From NCBI RefSeq assembly GCF_944327235.1, contig NZ_CALVHE010000013.1, positions 1 to 42,492 on the forward strand: a DNA stretch of 42,492 nt, read 5' to 3'. A model generated the notes under the pieces. The model was not told the DNA's origin and made no database searches. It worked only from the letters and a program-made list of their open reading frames with translations. The position numbers and the translations under genes were made by a program. The stretch is from an uncultured Desulfovibrio sp. (GTDB lineage Bacteria > Desulfobacterota > Desulfovibrionia > Desulfovibrionales > Desulfovibrionaceae). This document shows, one piece after another, positions 16,507 to 24,915 of the stretch (its first letter is position 1; each line of letters opens with the position of its first letter).

Positions 16507-19500
16507 GATCGTTTTTTCGGACTCTCTGGAAAGCGCTGACCACTCCCTGGGTCATCGCGCTCGCGCTGACCGTGCTCCTCTGCCTGTGCATATGGTTCTT
16601 CGGTCCCTATCTGGCCATAGCGGATCACAAGATACTGGAAAGCGTCGTCTCCAGACTGACGGCCACGCTGGTGCTGGTCTTTCTGTGGGGCCTGTCCGTC
16701 GCCGTCTTTTACTCCCGCCGCAAGAAGAAGGAGCTTGCCGACCCCGAGAAGGCGGCAGCCGCGGAACAGGCGGAGCAGGCGCGCCTCTCCACGCGGGAGG
16801 AACGCGACCGCATCAGGGACACCCTGAAAAACGCCATCCGCATCGTGACGCATTCCAATTTTTACGGCGGCAACCGCTCACGCTACGCGCTGCCCTGGTT
16901 CCTGGTCATCGGCCCGGAAAACTGCGGCAAGACCTCGTTCCTGCTGAACTCCGGCCTGCAGTTCCCGCTCAATGAACAGGCGGACCGCCACCTCTATCAG
17001 CTGAAGGCCACGACCCGCTGCGAAACGCTGTTCGCCAATCAGGCGGTGTTCATCGACACTCCCGGCAACTACACGGACGGCCGTCGCGGCACACTGCACA
17101 ACAGCCTCTGGAAACTGCTCCTGAAACGCCTGTTCTGCGTCCGCCCGGCCAGGCCCGCCAACGGGGTCATCATCTGCGTCAGCATACGCGACCTCATGGA
17201 TGCGGATGCCGCCCGGCGCGAGCACCTTGCCCGAACCGTCCGGGAAAGACTGAGCGAGACCCTGCAGGCGCTGCGGACGCATGTCCCGGTATTCCTCGTC
17301 TTTACCAAATGCGACGTCATCCCCGGTTTTGCCCAGTTTTTCGCCCAGCTGCCGCGTGTGGAGCGCGAGCAGATGTTCGGCTGTCCCGCCAGGAACGAAC
17401 TGAGCATGGACGTGAGCACGCTCCGGGGAGAGACCGCGGAGATGCTCCAGACCCTGAACGCGCAGATCATCTCCAAGATCCATCAGGAACGCGATCTCAC
17501 GGCGCGCGGGGACATCTTCCGTTTCCCCCAGGAGCTTGCCGCCCTCAGCGCCAATATCGGGGATTTCATCGTGGAGGCTTTCGGCCCCTCCCGCTATCAC
17601 CGGCCCGTGCTCTTCCGCGGCTTCTTTTTCACCAGCGCGCTGTCGTCGCAGGACGTGCTCAAGTCCGCCGCCAGAGGCGGGGAACTCGCCTTTCAGACGG
17701 GGTTCCAGCCTTCGCAGGGCGATTACGCCAAGGGCTTTTTCATCCTCCGTCTCCTGCAGGACTGCGTCATCCCCGAAGCGCGTCTTGCCGGAGCCGACAA
17801 GGAGCATCAATGGGCCCCCCGTCTGCGGCGTCATGGCCTGCAGGTAGCGGCCGCGGCGCTCTTCCTGTTCGTGGCGACTTTTCTCGGCATCAGCTTCATC
17901 AACAATTACGCGAATATATCTTCTCTTTCCGGCATCCAGGCGAACTTTGCGAAACAACGTGAGGCCGTCCCCCGGCCGGAGAACGCCAAAGCCCTGCTGC
18001 CCGAACTGGCGACACTGGAAAAAACGCTCCACGTCTATGACCCCGAGGAGGATTCCCGCATCTCCTACGGGCTTGGCCTGTATCAGGGCACGACCGTGGA
18101 CCGGGCCGCGCACGCCGCCTACCTCGGTGAACTCAACGACCGCCTGATCCCGCAGGCGCGCCAGACCGCCGCCCGGAAGATCGAAGAGTCTCTGGCCGAT
18201 GTCGGGGAACTGAAGCCCGCGCTGCGGGCCTACCTCATGCTGTGCGAGCCCAAGCGCCTCAAGCGGGACTTCATGACCGACTGGCTGGGCCGACAGTGGT
18301 CGGCGCAGTTCATGGGCGATACGACAACGCAGGCCGCGCTCCTGCACCATATGGACTACGCCATGCGGAACGGCATCCGGCCCGCGCCGCCCGACCAGGC
18401 CCTGCTGGACAAGGCCCGTCAGGCCCTGCTGAAGATCCCTCTGGCGGAGCTGGCCTACCAGCAGATGCGGGAGGAAGCCGAGGAGGCCGGTCAGCCGCCC
18501 TTCACCTTCCGGGCCAGTCTGGGGGAAAGCATGTCGCCTTTTGAAGGGGACACCTATCCCATCCCCTACCTGTACACCCGCAAAGGCTATGAAACCTACT
18601 GCGTGGAACGCTGCCCGGCCATCATCCGCGGTCTGACCGACGACAGCTGGATATTCGGTCCGAACCCCCTCACGCTCAGCGCGCTGGACATGGACCGCAT
18701 CTACAAGGATGTCAGGGCCATGTATTTCCGCGATTATACCCGCTACTGGACGGAGGCCGTGCAGAAGCTCGGCGTGCCGGATCCACGGACGCTCTCCGCC
18801 GCGGCCAAGACGGCGGAGAGGCTGACGTCCGGCATATCCCCCGTGACGCAGGTCCTGCGGGAAGTCCGCGACAACACCAACCTCATCCTTGCCGAGACCG
18901 AAGAGGGGCCGGTGGGCGACGCGCTTGCGGCGCAGGCCCAGAAGCAGGTCGCCCGCAAGGCGGGTAAAGTCGCCGGCGCACAGGTCGGGAAAGCGGCCGC
19001 CCAGAGCGCCGCCGACAAACTGGCGGCGGCTCAGGCCAAGGCCCGTGCCGAAGCCCAGAAGGACGCCCGCGCGGTACGCCAGTATTTCCTTCCCCTCGTC
19101 AGCCTCATCGACGCTGACGGCAACGCCGCGCCCGCGCTCAAGGCCGCGCATGACGCCATGGCCGATACGGGCGCGTATCTGGCGAAGCTGCACAACAGCG
19201 ACGATCCCGCCCAGCGCGTCTTCACGGCCCTGCTGGAGATCGCGGACGAAAAGGACGAAACGCTGCGCGAACTGGAGAACGCGGCCGGGAAGCTGCCCTC
19301 CCCCGTGCGGGGCTGGTACGAGAGCGTCCCCTCCGGGGCGCTGCGGCGTATGCTCTTCCTTGCGGCGGGGCACATCAATCAGGCGTACACGCAACGCGTG
19401 GTGCAGGCCTATGAACGCGACCTCAGCCCCTACTATCCCTTCAACAGCCAGACGGAACAGGATGTCAGCCTGGAGGCCTTCAGCGCCTTCTTCCGGACCG

Positions 19501-20048
19501 GCGGCACGCTCGACAGCTTCTATGCCGCCTATCTGCGGCCGTTCGCCAACGCCAACGGCACGCTCCGCAGCATCATGGGCAGGACGCTGCCGCTCTCGTC
19601 CCATGCCCTGACCCAGCTCACGCGGGCCAATCGCATCCAGACCGCGTTCTTTTCTTCCGGTCGGGAACTGGGCATCAACTTCACCATGGAGCCGTACGCG
19701 CTCGATGCCGCCATGCGGCAGGTCACCTTCTCCGTGGACGGCGACAAGTTGAGCTACTGGCATGGTCTGGTGCAGGGGGGCAATTTCTCCTGGCCGGGGG
19801 ACCACAGCCGCGCCACGCTGGAGATGACGGACCTCAACGGCGTCTCCCGACGCCACGAGGCCAGAGGCAATTGGGCCATCTTCCGCATCCTGCAGACAGG
19901 GACCATAAAAAAGCAGGAAAACAACACCTGTCTCATAGAGTTGCGGCAAAACGGCAACTGGGCGCAATTCCTGATCCAGTTCAGGAACAGGCTGAACCCC
20001 TTCGACCCGTCCGTCTGCTCCTTCATCCTGCCCGCCTCGCTGCAATGA
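16503..20048 (+). CDS. tssM: T6SS inner-membrane protein TssM (IcmF/VasK)
   Basis: 1181 residues from GTG at 16503 (GTGA overlap with tssL). Two N-terminal membrane segments lie near 14-39 and 51-71, then a cytoplasmic GTPase-like domain with an intact Walker A GPENCGKTS (about 137-145) and FIDTPGNY. A third membrane segment near 445-470 (AAALFLFVATFLGISF) is followed by a large periplasmic region containing an Ala/Lys/Gln-rich helical stretch around 815-860. The C-terminus (LIQFRNRLNPFDPSVCSFIL and PASLQ) fits the TssJ-binding end of the family. It forms the trans-envelope channel with TssJ and TssL. Confidence 0.95.
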   Translation: MRSFFRTLWKALTTPWVIALALTVLLCLCIWFFGPYLAIADHKILESVVSRLTATLVLVFLWGLSVAVFYSRRKKKELADPEKAAAAEQAEQARLSTREERDRIRDTLKNAIRIVTHSNFYGGNRSRYALPWFLVIGPENCGKTSFLLNSGLQFPLNEQADRHLYQLKATTRCETLFANQAVFIDTPGNYTDGRRGTLHNSLWKLLLKRLFCVRPARPANGVIICVSIRDLMDADAARREHLARTVRERLSETLQALRTHVPVFLVFTKCDVIPGFAQFFAQLPRVEREQMFGCPARNELSMDVSTLRGETAEMLQTLNAQIISKIHQERDLTARGDIFRFPQELAALSANIGDFIVEAFGPSRYHRPVLFRGFFFTSALSSQDVLKSAARGGELAFQTGFQPSQGDYAKGFFILRLLQDCVIPEARLAGADKEHQWAPRLRRHGLQVAAAALFLFVATFLGISFINNYANISSLSGIQANFAKQREAVPRPENAKALLPELATLEKTLHVYDPEEDSRISYGLGLYQGTTVDRAAHAAYLGELNDRLIPQARQTAARKIEESLADVGELKPALRAYLMLCEPKRLKRDFMTDWLGRQWSAQFMGDTTTQAALLHHMDYAMRNGIRPAPPDQALLDKARQALLKIPLAELAYQQMREEAEEAGQPPFTFRASLGESMSPFEGDTYPIPYLYTRKGYETYCVERCPAIIRGLTDDSWIFGPNPLTLSALDMDRIYKDVRAMYFRDYTRYWTEAVQKLGVPDPRTLSAAAKTAERLTSGISPVTQVLREVRDNTNLILAETEEGPVGDALAAQAQKQVARKAGKVAGAQVGKAAAQSAADKLAAAQAKARAEAQKDARAVRQYFLPLVSLIDADGNAAPALKAAHDAMADTGAYLAKLHNSDDPAQRVFTALLEIADEKDETLRELENAAGKLPSPVRGWYESVPSGALRRMLFLAAGHINQAYTQRVVQAYERDLSPYYPFNSQTEQDVSLEAFSAFFRTGGTLDSFYAAYLRPFANANGTLRSIMGRTLPLSSHALTQLTRANRIQTAFFSSGRELGINFTMEPYALDAAMRQVTFSVDGDKLSYWHGLVQGGNFSWPGDHSRATLEMTDLNGVSRRHEARGNWAIFRILQTGTIKKQENNTCLIELRQNGNWAQFLIQFRNRLNPFDPSVCSFILPASLQ

Positions 20049-20075
20049 GGCCGCTGAGGAAGGAAAGAGAAGATC

Positions 20076-21119
20076 ATGGGACACACCGGCTCCCCCGGCA
20101 TACGCGGCATGGCCCGCTTGTCAGGACTCCCCCTCGTCCGGGGGGGCCGTCCCTGCCGACTGCTCTGCTGTTCCCTGTGGCTGGCCGCCCTCGGCGGCTG
20201 CATGGCCGCATCCCCACAGGTACGGGACGGCATCCCGTCCTCCCGGGTCGTCACCGTGCAGCGCGAGCACATCCCTCCCTTCGGCGGTCAGACCATCCGG
20301 CCGCCGCAACGCATGGCGGATGTCGCCACGCTCTGGAAGCCGCTCACGCCGCGGGAACAGGCCAGACTTGCCGCCTATGACGGGCGCGCCTCCCGGACGG
20401 CCTCCGCCGCGCCTTCCGTGGCCGCATGGCTCCCGCCTTCGGGCGAAGAGGTCATGCGGGAGAGCCTCTACCGGCTCACGGTCAGTCAGAAAACGGTGAC
20501 GCGCCGGGTGCTGGACCGGGCGGCCGACCTGCTGCCCATGATCGCTTCGGTGCTGGAAGAGCACGCCCTGCCGCCCGAGCTGGCGGCCCTGCCTCTGGTG
20601 GAAAGCGCGTTCGAGCCGCTCGCCGTTTCTCACGCGGGGGCCGCCGGTCTCTGGCAGCTCATGCCGGTCACCGCACGCCGTTTCGGCCTCATCGTCGATG
20701 CTTCGCGCGATGAGCGTTTCGATCCCCGCAAGGCCACGGAAGCCGCCGCCCGCTATCTGCGCTGGCTCAACGGCTGCTTTAAGGACTGGCCTCTGGCCCT
20801 TGCCGCCTACAATTGCGGCGAAGGCGCCATGAAGACCTTCCTGCGCCGCTACGGCGCCACGACTCTGGAGGGATTGTACGCCGCCGGACGGGATGGCGTC
20901 CCTCGGGAGACACTGCGATTCGTCCCGCAATTCGTGGCGGCCGCCACGGTCATGACCGCCAACGGGCAGCTCGCGCCGCCTCGGGAAACGACGCGGGCGA
21001 CGACGCTGCCCGCTCCGGCCCCTGTTCGGAAAAAACGCGCGTCCGCTTCCGGCCGCGCTCCCACATCTCCCCCAGAAGGGGCGGGAACCGTGCCCGCCAT
21101 GCGGAGGATATCCCGATGA
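20076..21119 (+). CDS. Lytic transglycosylase lipoprotein, SLT domain (MltD-like)
   Basis: 347 residues. A long N-terminus with Arg residues is followed by a lipobox LAALGGC (Cys about 42), so it is probably an outer-membrane lipoprotein; ATG at residue 12 is an alternative start. The SLT domain covers about 150-300: LPLVESAFEPLAVS with catalytic Glu about 176, GAAGLWQLMPVTARRFGL, FDPRKATEAAARYLRWL, and ALAAYNCGEGAMKTFLRRYG. It would cut glycan strands in peptidoglycan. No LysM domain is seen. It sits immediately after tssM in the operon, and dedicated lytic enzymes are known to open the wall for the T6SS membrane complex in some systems; that role here is inferred. The stop overlaps the next gene (ATGA). 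Confidence 0.87.
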   Translation: MGHTGSPGIRGMARLSGLPLVRGGRPCRLLCCSLWLAALGGCMAASPQVRDGIPSSRVVTVQREHIPPFGGQTIRPPQRMADVATLWKPLTPREQARLAAYDGRASRTASAAPSVAAWLPPSGEEVMRESLYRLTVSQKTVTRRVLDRAADLLPMIASVLEEHALPPELAALPLVESAFEPLAVSHAGAAGLWQLMPVTARRFGLIVDASRDERFDPRKATEAAARYLRWLNGCFKDWPLALAAYNCGEGAMKTFLRRYGATTLEGLYAAGRDGVPRETLRFVPQFVAAATVMTANGQLAPPRETTRATTLPAPAPVRKKRASASGRAPTSPPEGAGTVPAMRRISR

Positions 21120-21871
21120 ACACTCCACCCGTGCCCGAAGGATGCCCCCCCTGCTCCGTCATCCTCAATTCCTGGGGATGGTCGCGGCAGGGCGAAGGCC
21201 GACGGGAAAACGAGGACGCCTTCCTCAACTGGCCGGAACGGCGCTGCTGGGCCGTGGCCGACGGCGTGGGCAGCAGCGCGCATGGCGGCGAGGCCAGCCG
21301 CCTGCTCATGACAAGGCTCATGGATCTTCCCGAACCCGCGTCGCTGGAGGCCCATGTCCGCAATGTCCGCTCCTGCCTTGAAGAGACGAACGGCCTGCTG
21401 ACTTCCCGTTCCCTGTGGCCGGGCAGCGCGGCCAGCACCATCGTCGTCCTGTTGATGCACGACGCGCAGGCCGCCTGTCTCTGGTCCGGCGACAGCCGCT
21501 GCTATCTGCAGCGCAACGGCAGACTGTACCAGTGCACGAGGGATCACACGCTCCGTCAGGAAAAGATCGACACCGGCGAGCTGACCGCGCCCGAAGCCTA
21601 CCGCATGATACGCGGCAACATCATCACGCAGGCCATCGGCGCTGCCGCCGCCCGCGTGGACGAGATACGCTTTGCCCTCCGGCCCGGGGACCGGCTCCTG
21701 CTGTGCTCGGACGGACTGACCAACATCCTGGGCGAGGCCAAACTGAACAGCCTGCTGCGTGACGGGGACAACGCCCACGCCTGTGCCGAGCGCATACGGG
21801 AAAGCCTGGACGGGTACCCTCAGCCGGACGACGCGACGCTCATCGCCGTCTGCCTCTCGCCGGGGAAATGA
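21116..21871 (+). CDS. pppA: PP2C-type protein phosphatase (PppA/Stp1 type)
   Basis: 251 residues with the metal-binding motifs of PP2C phosphatases in order: RRENEDAFL (about 25-33), WAVADGVGSSAHGGEAS (about 43-59), LWSGDSRCYL (about 121-130), LLLCSDGLTNIL and a final PDDATLIAVCL. It would remove phosphate from Ser/Thr targets of the neighbouring kinase, with the FHA protein as the likely substrate, and so switch the T6SS off. It has no membrane segment. The start overlaps the transglycosylase stop by four bases, and the kinase start follows its stop after one base. Confidence 0.92.
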   Translation: MNTPPVPEGCPPCSVILNSWGWSRQGEGRRENEDAFLNWPERRCWAVADGVGSSAHGGEASRLLMTRLMDLPEPASLEAHVRNVRSCLEETNGLLTSRSLWPGSAASTIVVLLMHDAQAACLWSGDSRCYLQRNGRLYQCTRDHTLRQEKIDTGELTAPEAYRMIRGNIITQAIGAAAARVDEIRFALRPGDRLLLCSDGLTNILGEAKLNSLLRDGDNAHACAERIRESLDGYPQPDDATLIAVCLSPGK

Positions 21872-21872
21872 C

Positions 21873-22844
21873 ATGGCCACCCGAAAGAAGCGCTCCGCCA
21901 CGGAACAACGGGACAGCACGGCGCGGCCCTGCCCCGTTGAAGCCGCCCGCACACCGGGGACGGGCGCGCCCGTACGCTTCGTGCCGGAACGGCAGCTCGG
22001 GAGCGGCGGCCTGTGCGAAGTCTATTCCGCCAAAGACCTGCTCAGGCTCGAACACGATGACGGCCTGCCGCAGGTGGCGCTCAAGCGTCTGCTCCCGCGC
22101 TACGAACAGAATCCCGTGGCCCGTCGTCTCCTTGCCAGAGAATTCTTCATCGCCCGCCACATCTCCCATCCGGGCGTGGTGCGCGTCTTCGATCTGCATG
22201 AGGAACGGGGCAGGCTGTGCCTCAGCATGGAGATGCTGACGGGGCGGACGCTTTACTCCCTGCTGGAACGACATCCGGCCGGGATGGGGCCCTCCGCGCT
22301 CCCTCTCGCGCGCCGCCTGCTGGGCACGCTGGCCATGCTGCACGGACTGGGCATCGCGCACGGGGACATCAAACCCGCCAATCTCAGTCTGGAGAATGAA
22401 GACCGGCTCGTCCTGTTCGACTTCAACACGGCGGAAGTCTCCGACAGGCCGGGACAAGTCTCCTCCCGCATCAGCCAGAGCCTGCGCACCAATCTGGGAC
22501 TGTCGGCCTGCAGCCTCCTCCACGCCTCGCCGGAACGGCTCGAAGGGCATCCACCCTCCTTTGCCGACGACGTTTTCGCGGCCTGCTGCACCATAGCCGA
22601 ACTGCTCGAAGGGAGGCACCCCTTTGCCCGCCGTACGGCGCTGGAAGCCCGCGACGCCCGTATGCCGCCGCCCCGCCTGTCCATGGGCAAAACGCCTGAG
22701 GGGAAGATGCTGCTGCGCGGCCTTTCCTTCGATCCCGCCCTGCGTCCCACCGCGCGCGAACTGGAAGAGGCTTTCCGGCCCTCCGGCTTCGCCGTCCGGT
22801 GCTTTTCCGCCCTCTACACCAGCTTGATCGCAAAGGAGTCATGA
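21873..22844 (+). CDS. ppkA: Ser/Thr protein kinase (PpkA type), soluble
   Basis: 323 residues. Hanks-kinase motifs: glycine loop LGSGGLCEVY (42-51), the catalytic Lys in VALKRLL (Lys 71), catalytic loop HGDIKPANLSL (Asp 165, Asn 170), and the activation-segment end HASPERLEG (SPE in place of APE). The magnesium-binding DFG reads DFN (183-185), keeping the Asp. No transmembrane helix or periplasmic sensor is seen, unlike PpkA of Pseudomonas. Expected role: phosphorylate the FHA protein to trigger assembly. It overlaps the following gene (ATGA at 22841). Confidence 0.88.
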   Translation: MATRKKRSATEQRDSTARPCPVEAARTPGTGAPVRFVPERQLGSGGLCEVYSAKDLLRLEHDDGLPQVALKRLLPRYEQNPVARRLLAREFFIARHISHPGVVRVFDLHEERGRLCLSMEMLTGRTLYSLLERHPAGMGPSALPLARRLLGTLAMLHGLGIAHGDIKPANLSLENEDRLVLFDFNTAEVSDRPGQVSSRISQSLRTNLGLSACSLLHASPERLEGHPPSFADDVFAACCTIAELLEGRHPFARRTALEARDARMPPPRLSMGKTPEGKMLLRGLSFDPALRPTARELEEAFRPSGFAVRCFSALYTSLIAKES

Positions 22845-23617
22845 CCATGCCCCTGCCCAAAGCTTTGCTCTGCCCCCTGGGAGACTACGACGCGCTTTCG
22901 GAAGAGAACCAGCTCCGTCAGGCGGGTTTTGCCACCGCCGTCCTGCACTGGAAAGATCTCGTCAATCAGAACAACGACTGGATGCAGCTTTCCGGCGTGC
23001 TCGACGATCCCGCGGTGCACGCCTGGGTCATCGCCGGATCTCCCGCCGAGTTCACCGATGAGGTCCTTTGCCGACTGACCCTGCTCGCCCTCTCCCTGCG
23101 CCGTCAGGGGCAACCGGGGACAGCCTTCGTCCTGAACGGGGATGGCCCCGCTCCCGCCCTGCCGCCGGTCTTGTCTCATGCGGGCGTCTGGCGCTCCGGG
23201 GAGCCTTTCGCGGCACGTCTCATGGCCGCCCGCTTCCGTCCGGCGGCCAGTCTACGCCTTCCTTTCCACGTCCGGACGCTGCTCAGCCCTCTGGTCGGGC
23301 TCTGGCTGGAGATCGCTCCCGCCGAAGGCCGCATGGCGGGTTTCACCGTCGGCGTGCTGGATGCCGACATGAATGCTTTCGGCGTCGGTCCGGCGGGGAG
23401 CCTGCCGACCACGAGCCGACTGGCCTACCCGCTCCTGGGGATCAGGGGGACGCTGGACGACCATGCCTTTTGCGCCTGTGCGGCCCAAAACGAGCTCTCG
23501 GAGACCGAAGCCTGCTTCTGCAAGGTGGAAGGCCTTCCTCAGGGAGTCTTTCTGGGGGATTATCTCACAGAGGCCGGGACGGAGGAAGTCGTTCCGCTCA
23601 TGTTCCTTGGTCGATAG
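22841..23617 (+). CDS. Uncharacterised last protein of the T6SS operon
   Basis: 258 residues from ATG 22841, which overlaps the kinase stop; ATG 22847 is also possible. I do not recognise the family. No signal peptide or membrane segment is seen, so it is probably cytoplasmic. Visible features are LCPLGDYDALSEENQLRQAG near the start, a Leu-rich helix LTLLALSLRRQGQPGTAFVL, and a C-terminal part with four clustered cysteines (FCACAAQNE, ACFCKVEG) followed by FLGDYLTEAGTEEVVPLMFL. It lacks the TagF signature and does not resemble Hcp, VgrG or PAAR. Position and coupling suggest a T6SS accessory or regulatory part working with kinase and phosphatase; this is inference. Confidence 0.8.
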   Translation: MTMPLPKALLCPLGDYDALSEENQLRQAGFATAVLHWKDLVNQNNDWMQLSGVLDDPAVHAWVIAGSPAEFTDEVLCRLTLLALSLRRQGQPGTAFVLNGDGPAPALPPVLSHAGVWRSGEPFAARLMAARFRPAASLRLPFHVRTLLSPLVGLWLEIAPAEGRMAGFTVGVLDADMNAFGVGPAGSLPTTSRLAYPLLGIRGTLDDHAFCACAAQNELSETEACFCKVEGLPQGVFLGDYLTEAGTEEVVPLMFLGR

Positions 23618-23762
23618 CGCATTTTCCGTTTGAGACGCTTCGCGCTCCAAACCATACGAGCTGGCGTTTCGCGGAAAAAACGCGGTATCCCCGCTCGATC
23701 CGGGCCGGGCGGCGCTGTGCCTGCCGCCTCACGCTTCGCCCTTTTCAGAGACAAAACGCTCT
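23616..23762 (+). repeat. Interspersed MITE-like repeat type 1, copy 1
   Basis: Begins inside the stop codon of the preceding gene (AGCGCATTTTCCG) and ends CAAAACGCTCT. Bases 23639-23762 match 23921-24044 without gaps, with 12 differences in 124 (about 90 percent). It includes a GGCGGC...GCCGCC hairpin near 23709-23728. Confidence 0.85.
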
Positions 23763-23843
23763 CCATTGAAACAACTTGGAGGATCTGTGCCAGCAGGCTC
23801 TGACGGGCGGCGCGCCTTGTCCCTCCGTATGCTCACGCCCACG

Positions 23844-23871
23844 AAAAAAGGACGCTTGCGCGTCCTTTTTT
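23844..23871. terminator. Bidirectional terminator between T6SS operon and AMIN gene
   Basis: A perfect 12-bp stem: AAAAAAGGACGC (23844-23855), loop TTGC, GCGTCCTTTTTT (23860-23871). It carries A and T runs on both sides and so can stop transcription from both converging operons. It lies between two copies of the type 1 repeat. Confidence 0.9.
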
Positions 23872-23897
23872 ACGATAGACAGGAGCTTCTCTCCCGG

Positions 23898-24045
23898 GAG
23901 CATTCCAATTTTTGGAATGCTTCACGTCTCAAACCATACGGCCTGTCGTTTCGCGGGAAAAACTCGGTATCCCCGCTCGATCCGGGCCGGGCGGCGCTGT
24001 GCCCGCCGCCTCACGCTTTGCCCTTTTCAGAGGCAAAACGCTCTA
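23898..24045 (+). repeat. Interspersed repeat type 1, copy 2
   Basis: Starts GAGCATTCC and includes an 8-bp hairpin CATTCCAA/TTGGAATG (23901-23919). It ends AAAACGCTCTA, where CTA (24043-24045) is the complement of the TAG stop of the AMIN gene on the other strand. The right 124 bases are about 90 percent identical to copy 1. Confidence 0.85.
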
Positions 24046-24897
24046 ACGGTCGATGCGGACATCCAGCCGCTTGCGATCCTTGGAAAGGATATGCCGGATC
24101 TTGCCCTGACCGGTAAGGTCGATGACTACCCGCGTCCGACCGTCCAGCTTGCCGAGGCGGACATTGGTGACCGCCGGATTCTTCGGCACGCCCGGCGCCT
24201 TGACCGTCCATTCTCCCATAAGATCCACGGCGACGCGGGGAGGATTGTCCAGCGGGAGGTACTTGTACTCGATGGGGCTGGACCCCTCGATGCGGACCGT
24301 TGCGCCGGTCTCGCGGGCAAAGACCACGAAACGGGTGACGGTACGGGCCTTGGCCACCGGGGCGGGCTTTTCGGCCTTCTTCTCTTCCTTCTTTTCTTCC
24401 TTTTTTTCCTGAACGGCACGCTCCGCATCAGCGGCAGGCTGCCGCTCCTCGGTCGCGGCGGGCGCGGCCGGGGCCTCGCTTGCCGCGCCGCTGCCCAGCG
24501 CGGGCTGCGGGGGCACATCCAGAGCGGGACGGGCCGCCCCTTCAGCGGCGGGGATATCCGGCGGCGTGTCCTGCGGCGCCGCAGCCTCCGTATCATTGAA
24601 AGCAAAACCGCGCTCCAGCGCCTCGCTGGAAGGCGTCGGCGCGGGGGCGGCTGCCGGCGGCTGACCTCCCGCGGCGGCCGTCTCAGAGGACGCCGGCGCG
24701 GTCACTTCGGAAGGCACGGGCGGGGTAAGGGAGCTGCCGGTGTTCGGCGGCAGTTCACCGGGCGCGGACGGTGCGGGCTCCAGGGTCGAAGGTGCCGTTT
24801 CGGGTTCGCTCCTGGACGATTTCCATTCGTTCAGCATAATCAGCGCCATCCCCAGGATGCAGACGGCGATCAGTATGCCGATAAAGGCTTTATTCAT
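24043..24897 (-). CDS. AMIN-domain protein with N-terminal membrane anchor
   Basis: 284 residues. One N-terminal membrane segment (AFIGILIAVCILGMALIML, about 4-22) acts as anchor. A long Pro/Ala/Glu linker with a Lys/Glu block (EKKEEKKEEKKAEKPA, about 165-180) then spans the periplasm. The last 100 residues form an AMIN-type beta domain (VTRFVVFARETGATVRIEG, RVAVDLMGEWTVKA, RTRVVIDLTGQGKIRHIL). AMIN domains bind peptidoglycan or localise envelope enzymes; no amidase domain is attached here. It is the second gene of an operon with the TPR gene, 18 bases apart, with AGGAG before the ATG. Its stop codon lies in the edge of repeat copy 2. Confidence 0.8.
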   Translation of the reverse strand: MNKAFIGILIAVCILGMALIMLNEWKSSRSEPETAPSTLEPAPSAPGELPPNTGSSLTPPVPSEVTAPASSETAAAGGQPPAAAPAPTPSSEALERGFAFNDTEAAAPQDTPPDIPAAEGAARPALDVPPQPALGSGAASEAPAAPAATEERQPAADAERAVQEKKEEKKEEKKAEKPAPVAKARTVTRFVVFARETGATVRIEGSSPIEYKYLPLDNPPRVAVDLMGEWTVKAPGVPKNPAVTNVRLGKLDGRTRVVIDLTGQGKIRHILSKDRKRLDVRIDR

Positions 24898-24915
24898 GGC
24901 CGTGGCTCCTCTTGC

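Noticed and set aside
22841..23617. Assignment of the last T6SS-operon gene as TagF
   Set aside because: TagF is often next to PpkA/PppA, but the typical N-terminal glycine/aromatic signature of TagF is not visible, so no name was given.
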